6,638 nucleotides of DNA from Frankiaceae bacterium. GTDB lineage: Bacteria; Actinomycetota; Actinomycetes; JAVEEB01. Position 1 is the first letter of the stretch; every line of letters begins with the position of its first letter. The DNA lies in assembly GCA_030840665.1 (NCBI GenBank), contig JAVEEB010000076.1:1-6638 (forward strand), in the 5' to 3' direction. The translations under genes were made by a program, and so were the position numbers. The notes under the pieces are model-generated. The model saw only the letters and a list, made by a program, of their open reading frames with translations, was not told where the DNA came from and searched no databases. Below, one piece after another: positions 1-5,784 of this stretch.

Positions 1-689
1 AGGCGGCGGCGGGTGCGCGGTACCGGCTCATCGCGACCGATGGCGTCTTCTCCATGGACGGCTACGTGGCGCCCCTCGCGGAGATCTGCGACCTGGCCGA
101 CCGCTATAACGCGCTCGTGATGGTGGACGACTCCCATGCCGTCGGGTTCGTCGGCCCTACCGGGCGCGGGACGCCCGAGCTGCACGGGGTTACCGACCGC
201 GTCGACATCGTGACCGGCACCCTCGGCAAGGCCCTCGGCGGCGCGAGCGGCGGCTACGTGTCGGGCCGCGCCGAGATCGTCGAATTGCTGCGGCAGCGGT
301 CCCGCCCGTACCTGTTCTCGAATTCCGTACCCCCGCCCATCGTTGCGGCGAGCCTTGCTGTGCTCGATCTGCTGGCCACGTCCTCAGACCTGCGGGCGCA
401 ACTGCAGGACAACACAACGTGGTTCCGCGCCCGGCTCGAAGGATTGGGCTTCGACATCCTCAAGGGCGACCACCCCATCGTCCCGGTGATGTTCGGGGAC
501 GCAGTGATCGCGGGTCGCATGGCCGAGGCGCTGCTCGACCACGGGCTGTACGTCGTCGCGTTCTCGTACCCGGTCGTGCCGATGGGCGGCGCCCGGATTC
601 GTACACAGATCTCGGCGTCCCACACCAGGCCAGACCTGGAGACGGCGGCGTCGGCCTTCGCGGCGGCGCGGGACCAGCTTGCCGTTTAA
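1..689 (+). CDS. kbl: Glycine C-acetyltransferase (2-amino-3-ketobutyrate CoA ligase), C-terminal part, 5' end outside window
   Basis: This cytosolic PLP enzyme cleaves 2-amino-3-oxobutyrate with CoA to glycine and acetyl-CoA, the second step of threonine degradation after threonine dehydrogenase. The frame is open from base 3 and ends with TAA at 687-689, giving about 228 residues, a little over half of the family's usual length of about 400. The ATG at 54 is internal: the residues before it (LIATDGVFS) already belong to the family. Visible motifs are [11 protein letters not shown] (Asp at 126-128 expected to hold the PLP ring nitrogen, His at 135-137) and GTLGKALGG, whose Lys at 228-230 should form the Schiff base. 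The C-terminal small domain is complete and contains the [13 protein letters not shown] segment. Known family members often follow tdh, which would lie left of the window. Codon use is strongly GC-biased, as in the M20 gene. Other alpha-oxoamine synthases (8-amino-7-oxononanoate synthase, 5-aminolevulinate synthase) are the alternatives, but the DGVFSMDG and DDSHAVGF wording fits KBL best. Confidence 0.93.
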   Translation, partial: AAAGARYRLIATDGVFSMDGYVAPLAEICDLADRYNALVMVDDSHAVGFVGPTGRGTPELHGVTDRVDIVTGTLGKALGGASGGYVSGRAEIVELLRQRSRPYLFSNSVPPPIVAASLAVLDLLATSSDLRAQLQDNTTWFRARLEGLGFDILKGDHPIVPVMFGDAVIAGRMAEALLDHGLYVVAFSYPVVPMGGARIRTQISASHTRPDLETAASAFAAARDQLAV

Positions 690-729
690 GGCTCGCAGGT
701 TGCTGGGGTCGAGATGGCGTTCAAGCTCA

Positions 730-1275
730 TCATTGATTCTCGTCCATCCAGGGCGCGAGAGTAGTCAGGGGATCCCACGCCACTTCCTTGCGTACGAAAG
801 CAAATGTCGGTCCGAAACCCCGGTCCGTGTGAATCATCAGTGATCCATAGGGCCCCGTTGGCACAAACTGTGCCAACCAGACACTTCCTTGCGTGTCTGC
901 TAAAGCCTTCGCCTTCCGAAAGGTGTCATCGGCGTCTGTGCTGAGCTCTTGTGCTGCACGTACGAATAGCGGCAACAACACCATCACGTCTCGTTCGTCA
1001 ATCTGCGCGAGATTGACCAGAGACAATCCGACGAGACCGTACAAGAGGGCTTCAGCGTCCTGCTGACGGACAGCCAGAGAAGCGGCGCGCTCCGCCCAGC
1101 CCATGAGAATCCAACTGCGGTCGCCGTCAATCTCGTCCCGAACCAACGACTTGGATGCCCGGCCGAGTTCGCCAAATTCTCGCATCGCGTTCGACACCGC
1201 GGTGTCCCAAGGTCCGCCCAAGTCGTCCAGTCCAAGAGGGCAGGCGACGTCAAGCTGAGTGACGAGGTCGAGCAT
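730..1275 (-). CDS. Hypothetical soluble protein, unknown function
   Basis: I do not recognise this 181-residue protein. I chose the ATG at 1275 because GGGAG lies 8 nt upstream. A TTG at 1290 in the same frame would add five residues but would absorb that ribosome site. There is no signal peptide or membrane segment. The middle (roughly residues 45-115) is rich in Ala, Leu and charged residues and looks helical. The C-terminal part (about 125-175) contains GPYGSLMIHTDRGFGPTFAFVRKEVAWDP and looks like beta strands. Cysteine is almost absent and no catalytic motif is visible. A short coding remnant ends 18 nt upstream on the same strand, so the two may once have formed an operon. The gene converges with kbl. 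Of its first 50 codons, 36 end in G or C, well below the M20 gene, which suggests an accessory origin. I can assign no function. Confidence 0.72.
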   Translation of the reverse strand: MLDLVTQLDVACPLGLDDLGGPWDTAVSNAMREFGELGRASKSLVRDEIDGDRSWILMGWAERAASLAVRQQDAEALLYGLVGLSLVNLAQIDERDVMVLLPLFVRAAQELSTDADDTFRKAKALADTQGSVWLAQFVPTGPYGSLMIHTDRGFGPTFAFVRKEVAWDPLTTLAPWMDENQ

Positions 1276-1293
1276 CCCGGCGGCTCCCAATAG

Positions 1294-1430
1294 TCACCCC
1301 TTGCGGACATAGCCAGCTTGCATCAACTGCTGCACTTCCGTGGCGAAAACTGTCTGCCGGCCTTGTACGCACCAACGACGATCTGCTCAATAGTGCGCAT
1401 GAGTGTGGTCTCGAAGGTGGGACTGTCCCA
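1294..1430 (-). pseudogene. Short frameshifted coding remnant upstream of the unknown minus-strand gene
   Basis: On the minus strand one frame is open from 1430, just after an in-frame TAG at 1431-1433. It includes an ATG at 1400 (MRTIEQIVVGAYKAGRQF) and then hits a stop at 1323-1325. A second frame takes over at a run of four T (1346-1349) and reads FATEVQQLMQAGYVRKG to a TGA at 1294-1296, directly before the ribosome site of the 730-1275 gene. Both halves look protein-like, and a single -1 shift or one extra T would join them. No convincing ribosome site precedes the ATG at 1400, and the open frame stops near the tRNA-like repeat at 1406-1424. This is consistent with the C-terminal tail of a larger gene whose front was lost. 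I do not recognise the family. A real small gene read by programmed -1 frameshifting, or a chance ORF, are alternatives. Confidence 0.35.
1406..1424 (+). repeat. Imperfect direct copy of the tRNA-Leu 3' end (att-like site)
   Basis: The sequence TGGTCTCGAAGGTGGGACT matches 4267-4285, TGGTGTCGAAGGGGGGACT, at 17 of 19 positions in the same orientation. The matched part of the tRNA covers the complement of CCA, the discriminator base, the 3' acceptor strand and the start of the T arm. Integrative elements that use tRNA genes commonly leave such a partial 3' copy at their far end. The position, on the 3' side of the tRNA and beyond the four-gene cluster, fits this. Chance similarity is not excluded. 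Confidence 0.5.
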
Positions 1431-1431
1431 C
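1417..1431. promoter_or_regulatory. Perfect 7-bp inverted repeat, possible operator or T-arm relic
   Basis: GTGGGAC and GTCCCAC are separated by a single T and form a perfect 15-bp dyad. It sits 115 bp upstream of the first gene of the membrane cluster. It could be an operator for a dimeric regulator. It overlaps the end of the tRNA-like repeat, so it may instead be a shortened descendant of the tRNA T stem-loop. No clear -35/-10 pair was found between it and the start at 1546, and nothing else was recognised in 1434-1545. Confidence 0.3.
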
Positions 1432-1545
1432 TACCGACTGTGTCGTCGCGGATTCGTCGAGCTGGTCCCTGCGTCGACCTGAAGCACGAGTGTGTGAGGA
1501 AGGCGCTGGTTTTGCGGATGATCATGCAGGGGTAAGGGGGCCGAT

Positions 1546-2100
1546 GTGAGAGCAGCGCGGGCGATGTCGGCACGGCGTCGGCAGCGACAGTTGGTGCTGT
1601 TTGTCGGCGTGACGTCGCTCGCGAGCATGGTCGGGGGCGTCGCAATCGCGAGTGTCACACATCCGGGTCCGGTCGATTGGGCTGTTCTCGGCATTGTCCT
1701 GGCCACGTTCGCCGCCTTGTTGTGCGGCCTTCTTTTCGTTTTGTACCGGCGCGGCAGCCGAAGCAACAGCATGTTCGCGCCATCGCCTTTGCTGGCGCTG
1801 CCGGCCTCAGATCGACGTCGCCTAGTTCGCGTCATCAAGCGGGGTGAGGTGGCCATTGGCCCAGACCGCGACATCGCCGTCGCTACTGCGGAACACATGT
1901 GCCGCAAGGGGCCGCTGCTGCTCGCGGTGACCGCCGCCGTCGTGCAACTGCTAGCCGCGGTCGCGGCCGGTCCGGGCCACGCGACGAAGTTTTGGATCAG
2001 CATCACCGCGTTCGCAGCCATGTCCGTCGCAGCGGAGGAGCTATTTCGGCTGCGCCGACGCGCTGCACGTTTCCTCGCGATGAACGGCAACAGCGGCTGA
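1546..2100 (+). CDS. Four-helix integral membrane protein, first gene of the cluster
   Basis: This 184-residue protein is not a family I can name. The GTG start at 1546 is preceded by AAGGGGG with a 5-nt spacing. The ATG at 1564 is a weaker alternative. The N-terminus is strongly basic (RRRQRQ), suggesting it lies in the cytoplasm. Hydrophobic segments at about 16-37, 45-67, 123-141 and 148-163 give two helical hairpins. Between the hairpins, on the predicted cytoplasmic side, lies a charged segment (about 88-122) that begins RRRLVRVIKRG. The C-terminal tail is basic (RLRRRAARFL). The next gene and the third membrane gene share the hairpin-loop-hairpin layout, and all three have a loop motif of the form L/I-x-R-V-hydrophobic followed closely by Gly, so I read them as distant paralogues. 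No enzymatic or transport motif is visible. The next gene's start follows after 87 bp. Confidence 0.78.
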   Translation: MRAARAMSARRRQRQLVLFVGVTSLASMVGGVAIASVTHPGPVDWAVLGIVLATFAALLCGLLFVLYRRGSRSNSMFAPSPLLALPASDRRRLVRVIKRGEVAIGPDRDIAVATAEHMCRKGPLLLAVTAAVVQLLAAVAAGPGHATKFWISITAFAAMSVAAEELFRLRRRAARFLAMNGNSG

Positions 2101-2187
2101 CCAAGCGGCTTGGGCCCGCCGGACCGGTCGTGGACGCCTAACTCGGACGTCTGGTTCGGCGAACGGCAGGCGGGGAACTCAACGATC

Positions 2188-2760
2188 ATGGAACCCGGCG
2201 AGCAGAGCGACGCGGACCGCATCGTGGCGGACTTGCGCCGGCACGCGCAACGCCGGGTGGTTGGCGTCTGGGGCCTGCTGGCGGTCGGGATTCCGGTCAA
2301 CGACGTGGTCGCCCGCCATGGCCGGTCGCTGGGCGCAGCGTTTATGGCCGCGCTCATGGATGTGGGTGTCGCCGCCGCTATCAGCGCTGCGCTTTTTTCC
2401 GTTTGGCGCTTTCGTCCCGCCTGGTTGGACTTACCCGCGGTCATGGGAGCGGACGGCGCCACCAGGCGGCACATTGCGCGCGTCGTAGCCGGGACGGCCT
2501 CGCCACGAGGGCATGTCGACGAGGCCCTCGCCGCTGACTCCGCCCGGTTCGCGCTGCGGGGAAAGACCGCGATCACCGTCTTGCCGGCACTGGTTGTCGT
2601 GGTTGTGGCCCTCGCGGCATTGACAAGCTCGCGCCGTGCGCCCACCGAACGGATCGTCGTCGGCGTTGTGGTTGTCCTGATCGTCGCGGCGCTGCAATGG
2701 GTGTCTCACCGCCGTAGAGCGAGGGCACGCCGCTTCCTCGGGGACGCGGCGCTGCCGTAG
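2188..2760 (+). CDS. Four-helix integral membrane protein, second gene of the cluster
   Basis: The ATG at 2188 gives 190 residues. The open frame extends back to a TTG at 2110, but that region encodes a Trp/Pro-rich stretch unlike the rest of the protein, and GGGGA lies about 11 nt before the ATG. Helices are predicted at about 24-41 (weak), 50-72, 127-145 and 156-172, the last two very rich in Val. The loop between the hairpins carries RRHIARVVAG (about 93-102), matching the RRRLVRVIKRG loop of the first gene. The tail RRRARARRFL likewise resembles RRRAARFL there. Basic residues flank the predicted cytoplasmic faces. The front end (MEPGEQSDADRIVADLRRH) is a short acidic then amphipathic stretch without a signal peptide. 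The family is unknown. Only 35 bp separate its stop from the next start, which supports co-transcription. Confidence 0.78.
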   Translation: MEPGEQSDADRIVADLRRHAQRRVVGVWGLLAVGIPVNDVVARHGRSLGAAFMAALMDVGVAAAISAALFSVWRFRPAWLDLPAVMGADGATRRHIARVVAGTASPRGHVDEALAADSARFALRGKTAITVLPALVVVVVALAALTSSRRAPTERIVVGVVVVLIVAALQWVSHRRRARARRFLGDAALP

Positions 2761-2795
2761 ACCAGCAGCAATTCCGCGCGAAGACAGGTGGATCC

Positions 2796-3425
2796 GTGGA
2801 CGATGAATCAGCAGTCGATGAGCCAACAGACTGCCGCGCCGAGATCGCTCGGCTACGCGATGAGGTCGACGAGTGGCGCCGTGAGCTACGCGATCAGATC
2901 GGCGATGTCGAGTGGCGACTGGCCACTCTGGCATTCGCGTTCCGGGAGCCGCGCAGGTTCGGACTCGACGCGCTCCTCATCGCCATGCATCAAACGACGG
3001 AGCAGATCGGCCAGACAAAGTTGATCATCGCTCACGGACAGCAGTACCTAGCGACGGGGCATTCATCCGACCAATCGGGCCGGCGCGAGACGCATGCGCA
3101 ATTGATCGCGTCGGCAACTAGGGAGGGGTACGACCCAACGGAAGTAGAGGCATACCTGGAACAGCGGCCTGGGCCGCAAGCGGAGCGTCTGTCCCGGGAG
3201 CTGCTTGAGACAGACCACTACAGCGGGCTCGACGGCCTTGTGGCGTTCATCGCTGACGCGTTGCGCGTACACCCGAGCGGTGCGCGCGACGTCGTTGAGG
3301 CGCATCGCGCCGCCGGTATCGGGCCGACCGAGTTGTATGACGTTCTTGACCCGCCGGACCCGGGAGCGGGACGCCAACCCGCACCGACTGGCGAGGCGCG
3401 GGTCATGGGCGGGGAGGCAACGTGA
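2796..3425 (+). CDS. Soluble protein with N-terminal coiled coil, third gene of the cluster
   Basis: The GTG start at 2796 has AGGTGG a few bases upstream and yields 209 residues. There is no membrane segment or signal peptide, so the product should be cytosolic. Residues about 16-42 (from EIARLRDEVDEWRREL onward) show a heptad-like spacing of hydrophobics (L20, V24, W27, L31, I35, V38, L42), consistent with a short coiled coil. A mixed region at about 43-85 follows. A second, probably helical region (about 95-185) contains GYDPTEVEAYLEQRPG and HPSGARDVVEAHRAAGIGPTELYDVL. The tail is Pro/Gly-rich and probably disordered. I see no catalytic motif. The stop overlaps the start of the next gene in the GTGA arrangement, so translation of the two is probably coupled. 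A partner or adaptor for the neighbouring membrane proteins is a reasonable guess, based only on position and the coiled coil. Confidence 0.75.
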   Translation: MDDESAVDEPTDCRAEIARLRDEVDEWRRELRDQIGDVEWRLATLAFAFREPRRFGLDALLIAMHQTTEQIGQTKLIIAHGQQYLATGHSSDQSGRRETHAQLIASATREGYDPTEVEAYLEQRPGPQAERLSRELLETDHYSGLDGLVAFIADALRVHPSGARDVVEAHRAAGIGPTELYDVLDPPDPGAGRQPAPTGEARVMGGEAT

Positions 3426-4237
3426 GCTATCGGTTCCGGCTGGCGACATTGTTGCTATGGCTGACCAGCTACAGCGCCGCCTCAATTTTTGTGTTGGTCG
3501 CCTGGCTGCACCTGGGCGACGCGTTCGGGCCATGGCCGCTCTTCGTCCTGCTGGCCGCGTGGAGCGAGCGGGCCCTACGGCGGCCACTGCCGCCTGACGA
3601 TGAGCCGCGTCGCGCTGAGCTCCGGCGAGTCTTCGATTCCGGTCAACCTCCGGCAGACCCCGCGCTCGCGCCTCTTGTCCTCGCCGAACTGGAGGCACGC
3701 GAGCGGGCGCGCGCATACCAACGGAAAGGGGGCGCGCCAATCGGTGCCTTGGTAGTGGCGATCGGGTTTCCTGTCGGGTTCATCGCGACCGCACTCATCC
3801 GGCACGACCGTCCGGTCACAGCGACAGCCGTCATTGTCCTAGCGGTCCTAACCGCGATGACGCTGGTCCAGCGCCGGGGCGCCTCGCGCCGTCGCGAGCG
3901 GCTCGAGGCATGGGCCGCCCCGTTCACCCAGAAGGTGCGTTTAGCGACCGACGGCCTCACCGCGTCGATTGTCATCGACCACGAGCGCCAGGGGAGATGG
4001 GGTGGGACGTACGTCATCGAGGTCGACGGTGCCCCAGTCGGTAAGTGTCGGTCCACGCTGGTTGTCCCGGTCAACGCCGGCCGTCATTCCGTGCAGGCAT
4101 GGCAGTCGTGGGCAAGCAGCCGTCCGCTATTCGTTGACGTCGAAGCGGATCAGGCGTGCCACGTCGTTGTGGGCCCCAGTCGCTCACTCTTCGCGATGTT
4201 TCGGCCGCGTCAGGCGTTGACGGCGAGCTCCGAATGA
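3422..4237 (+). CDS. Four-helix membrane protein with an added C-terminal soluble domain
   Basis: The GTG start at 3422 overlaps the previous stop by 4 nt and is preceded by GGGGAGG at 3411-3417. The 271-residue product has hydrophobic segments at about 7-29, 34-47 (short), 105-126 and 131-149. The loop between the hairpins carries RRAELRRVFDSG (63-74), then a Pro/Ala-rich stretch with DPALAPLVLAELEARERAR. This is the same layout and R-V-aromatic/aliphatic-xx-G motif as in the two other membrane genes. After a basic linker (RRGASRRRERLEAW) comes an extra domain of about 100 residues. It has alternating short strands, for example GGTYVIEVDGAPVGK, TLVVPVNAGRHSV and PLFVDVEADQACHVVVGPSR. This looks like a small beta-sandwich similar in style to PEGA-like domains, but I cannot confirm the family. 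Topology places it in the cytoplasm. The gene ends 29 bp before the tRNA 3' end, in convergent orientation. Confidence 0.8.
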   Translation: MSYRFRLATLLLWLTSYSAASIFVLVAWLHLGDAFGPWPLFVLLAAWSERALRRPLPPDDEPRRAELRRVFDSGQPPADPALAPLVLAELEARERARAYQRKGGAPIGALVVAIGFPVGFIATALIRHDRPVTATAVIVLAVLTAMTLVQRRGASRRRERLEAWAAPFTQKVRLATDGLTASIVIDHERQGRWGGTYVIEVDGAPVGKCRSTLVVPVNAGRHSVQAWQSWASSRPLFVDVEADQACHVVVGPSRSLFAMFRPRQALTASSE

Positions 4238-4266
4238 CGTGACTTGAGGAGTCTCTCGGCGTTCCT

Positions 4267-4285
4267 TGGTGTCGAAGGGGGGACT
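4267..4285 (+). repeat. tRNA-Leu 3' end, partner of the att-like copy at 1406-1424
   Basis: This 19-nt stretch is the intact copy inside the tRNA gene. It covers the CCA complement (4267-4269), the discriminator (4270), the 3' acceptor strand (4271-4277) and the first part of the T arm. It differs from the left copy at two positions (4271 and 4279). If an element inserted here, it rebuilt a functional tRNA end. Confidence 0.5.
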
Positions 4286-4353
4286 TGAACCCCCACGCCC
4301 GTTAAGGGCACTAGCACCTCAAGCTAGCGCGTCTGCCATTCCGCCACTTCGAC
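4267..4353 (-). tRNA. tRNA-Leu, anticodon GAG
   Basis: Read on the minus strand, GTCGAAG (4353-4347) pairs perfectly with CTTCGAC (4277-4271) to form the acceptor stem. The anticodon stem CTAGC/GCTAG encloses the loop TTGAGGT with anticodon GAG at 4318-4320, reading CUC and CUU leucine codons. A long variable arm with GCCC/GGGC pairing marks it as a class II tRNA, as expected for leucine. The T arm is GGGGG-TTCAAGT-CCCCC. The discriminator is A (4270), and CCA is encoded at 4269-4267. Without CCA the gene spans 4270-4353. All arms are intact, so it should be functional. Confidence 0.97.
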
Positions 4354-4392
4354 ATTGGCGCCCGCAACCCGAGGGCTGGTGCGCCGCGCGCA

Positions 4393-4398
4393 AGCTTA
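4393..4398 (-). promoter_or_regulatory. Possible -10 element for tRNA-Leu
   Basis: On the minus strand TAAGCT lies about 40 nt upstream of the tRNA 5' end in an otherwise very GC-rich spacer, and it fits the TAnnnT pattern of actinobacterial sigma-70-type -10 boxes. No good -35 was found at the right distance, so this is tentative. Confidence 0.25.
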
Positions 4399-4451
4399 CA
4401 ACATGCCCGCCGGGCCGCCCGGGCGGATCCACGTCGGCCTCACGGACGGGT

Positions 4452-4457
4452 TAGCCT
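4452..4457 (+). promoter_or_regulatory. Possible -10 element for the M20 gene
   Basis: TAGCCT fits the TAnnnT pattern and would place a transcript start near 4464, leaving a leader of about 28 nt that includes the GGAGGA ribosome site at 4480-4485. No clear -35 box precedes it. The region between it and the tRNA is otherwise GC-rich spacer. Confidence 0.25.
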
Positions 4458-4491
4458 CGACACCTGCGCCGCTCACGATGGAGGACAAGCG

Positions 4492-5781
4492 ATGAGTCAG
4501 GACGAGAACGACGTCGTCGAGATCTGCCGCGACCTCATCCGGATCGACACCTCCAATCCCGGCAAGGCGGAGCGCCCGGCCGCCGAGTACGTCGCCGCAA
4601 AGCTGAGTGACGCCGGCCTCGAGCCGCGGATCGTGGAGTCGGAGACCGGCCGCGCCAGCGTCGTTGCGCGCTGGGCCGGCGAGGACCGCACCAGGGGCGG
4701 CCTGCTCATCCACGGCCACCTCGACGTCGTGCCGGCCGACAAGTCCGACTGGTCGGTCGACCCGTTCGCCGGGGAGATCAAGGACGGCTGCCTGTGGGGC
4801 CGCGGCGCCGTCGACATGAAGGACATGGACGCGATGGTCCTGGCGCTCCTCGGCCGCTGGACAAAGGAAGGCAAGCGGCCGCCGCGGGATGTCGTGCTCG
4901 CGTTCTGCGCCGACGAGGAGATGGGCGGCGGCCTGGGCTCCAACTTCCTCGTCAACGAGCACCCGGGGGAGTTCGAGGGCTGCACAGAGGCGATCAGTGA
5001 GGTAGGCGGGTTCAGCGTCACCGTCGCGGACGACGTGCGCGTGTATCTCGTCGAGACCGCACAAAAGGGCATGGCCTGGTTGCGGCTCGTCGCGACCGGA
5101 AAGACGGGTCACGGTTCTTTCGTCCACGACGAGAACGCCGTCACCGCGCTCGCGCAGGCTGTCGCCGCGATCGGCACGCATCAGTTCCCGCTGATCGTCA
5201 CGCCGACGGTCCGGGAATTGCTGCAGGGACTGGCGGAAACGCTCGATCTCCCGTACGACGAGAGCGACTCGACGGACCTCGTGGCCCGCCTCGGCTCCGT
5301 GGCCCGCATCGTCGGCGCCACGCTGCACAACACGGCCAACCCGACGATGCTGACCGCCGGCTACAAGCAGAACGTGATCCCCGGCGTCGCGGAGGCGCGC
5401 ATCGACGGCCGGTTCCTGCCGGGCTACGAGGACGAGTTGCTCGCCGACATCGACAAGCTCCTGCCGGACGGCGTACGACGTGAGTTCGTGCACCGCGACA
5501 TCGGGCTCGAGACGACCTGGGACGGCGCGCTCGTGGACGCGATGGTCTCTTCGATCATCGCGGAGGACCCTTCCGCGACGGTGCTGCCGTACATGCTCTC
5601 GGGCGGCACGGACGCCAAGCAGTTCTCGCGATTAGGCATGCGCTGCTTCGGTTTTTCGCCGCTGAAGCTGCCGCCGGGCACCGACTTCGCGGGCATGTTC
5701 CACGGCATCGACGAGCGAGTGCCCCTGGACGCCTTGCAGTTCGGCGTCCGCGTGCTCGACCGGTTCCTGGCCTCGTCCTAG
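4492..5781 (+). CDS. M20-family zinc metallopeptidase/deacylase
   Basis: The product has 429 residues, typical for the M20 family. This cytosolic family includes ArgE, DapE and carboxypeptidase G2, which hydrolyse amide bonds with two metal ions. The ATG at 4492 follows GGAGGA with a 6-nt gap. The metal site is recognisable: HGHLDVVP supplies His76 with Asp78 next to it, GRGAVDMKD supplies bridging Asp108, CADEEMGG supplies the general base Glu142 and ligand Glu143, SEVGG gives Glu170, and MFHGIDER gives the final ligand His404. The dimerisation (lid) domain lies at about 187-310 and begins near KGMAWLRLVATGKTGHGS. No signal peptide is present. The substrate cannot be decided from the sequence: dipeptides or N-acyl amino acids are both possible. 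Codon use is strongly GC-biased (46 of the first 50 codons). The stop lies 3 bp from the convergent DUF5703 stop, so the two transcripts must overlap. Confidence 0.93.
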   Translation: MSQDENDVVEICRDLIRIDTSNPGKAERPAAEYVAAKLSDAGLEPRIVESETGRASVVARWAGEDRTRGGLLIHGHLDVVPADKSDWSVDPFAGEIKDGCLWGRGAVDMKDMDAMVLALLGRWTKEGKRPPRDVVLAFCADEEMGGGLGSNFLVNEHPGEFEGCTEAISEVGGFSVTVADDVRVYLVETAQKGMAWLRLVATGKTGHGSFVHDENAVTALAQAVAAIGTHQFPLIVTPTVRELLQGLAETLDLPYDESDSTDLVARLGSVARIVGATLHNTANPTMLTAGYKQNVIPGVAEARIDGRFLPGYEDELLADIDKLLPDGVRREFVHRDIGLETTWDGALVDAMVSSIIAEDPSATVLPYMLSGGTDAKQFSRLGMRCFGFSPLKLPPGTDFAGMFHGIDERVPLDALQFGVRVLDRFLASS

Positions 5782-5784
5782 CGG

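Larger units (their letters stand above)
1406..4285. mobile_element. Putative small genomic island at tRNA-Leu, bounded by the direct repeat
   Basis: The interval between the two copies of the tRNA-Leu 3' end holds only four co-directional genes of unknown function, none of which resembles backbone genes. It lies on the 3' side of an intact tRNA gene, the usual place for tRNA-targeted elements. Codon bias in the first cluster gene is weaker than in the M20 gene (35 versus 46 of the first 50 codons end in G or C). No integrase, excisionase, relaxase or replication gene is present, so the element would be a remnant or depend on enzymes supplied elsewhere. The accessory stretch may reach further left, because the unknown gene at 730-1275 shows the same weak bias. 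The boundaries are inferred. Confidence 0.35.

Noticed and set aside
704..713. A further partial match to the tRNA 3' end (TGGGGTCGAG) just after kbl, as a third att site
   Set aside because: Only about 8 of the first 9 bases agree and the match collapses afterwards (about 11 of 17), so it is not distinguishable from chance.
712..764. Micro-ORF starting ATG GCG TTC AAG (MAFKLIIDSRPSRARE) downstream of kbl
   Set aside because: It has fewer than 20 codons, overlaps the 3' end of the better-supported minus-strand gene, and has no recognisable similarity.
1346..1349. Programmed -1 frameshift at the T run in the short remnant
   Set aside because: The run is only four T, no slippery heptamer or downstream hairpin is evident, and decay or a sequencing error explains it more simply.
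1431..2645. Long minus-strand ORF of 404 codons opposite the first two membrane genes
   Set aside because: Its composition (Ser/Arg/Ala/Thr-rich, no fold-like pattern) is that of a high-GC shadow frame, and the plus-strand genes have proper starts, ribosome sites and membrane-protein patterns.
4405..4426. Two overlapping GC-rich palindromes (GCCCGCCGGGC and CCGCCCGGGCGG) between tRNA-Leu and the M20 gene, as a terminator
   Set aside because: Both adjacent genes start here and diverge, so nothing needs terminating. There is no T run, and such palindromes are frequent in DNA of this base composition.
4266..4454. 62-codon plus-strand ORF across the tRNA (starting MVSKGGLEPPRPLRA)
   Set aside because: It is the antisense translation of tRNA-Leu plus spacer, a well-known spurious ORF type.
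4396..5493. Long minus-strand ORF of 365 codons opposite the M20 gene
   Set aside because: It mirrors the M20 coding frame, whose catalytic motifs are all intact. The antisense frame is a product of high GC.
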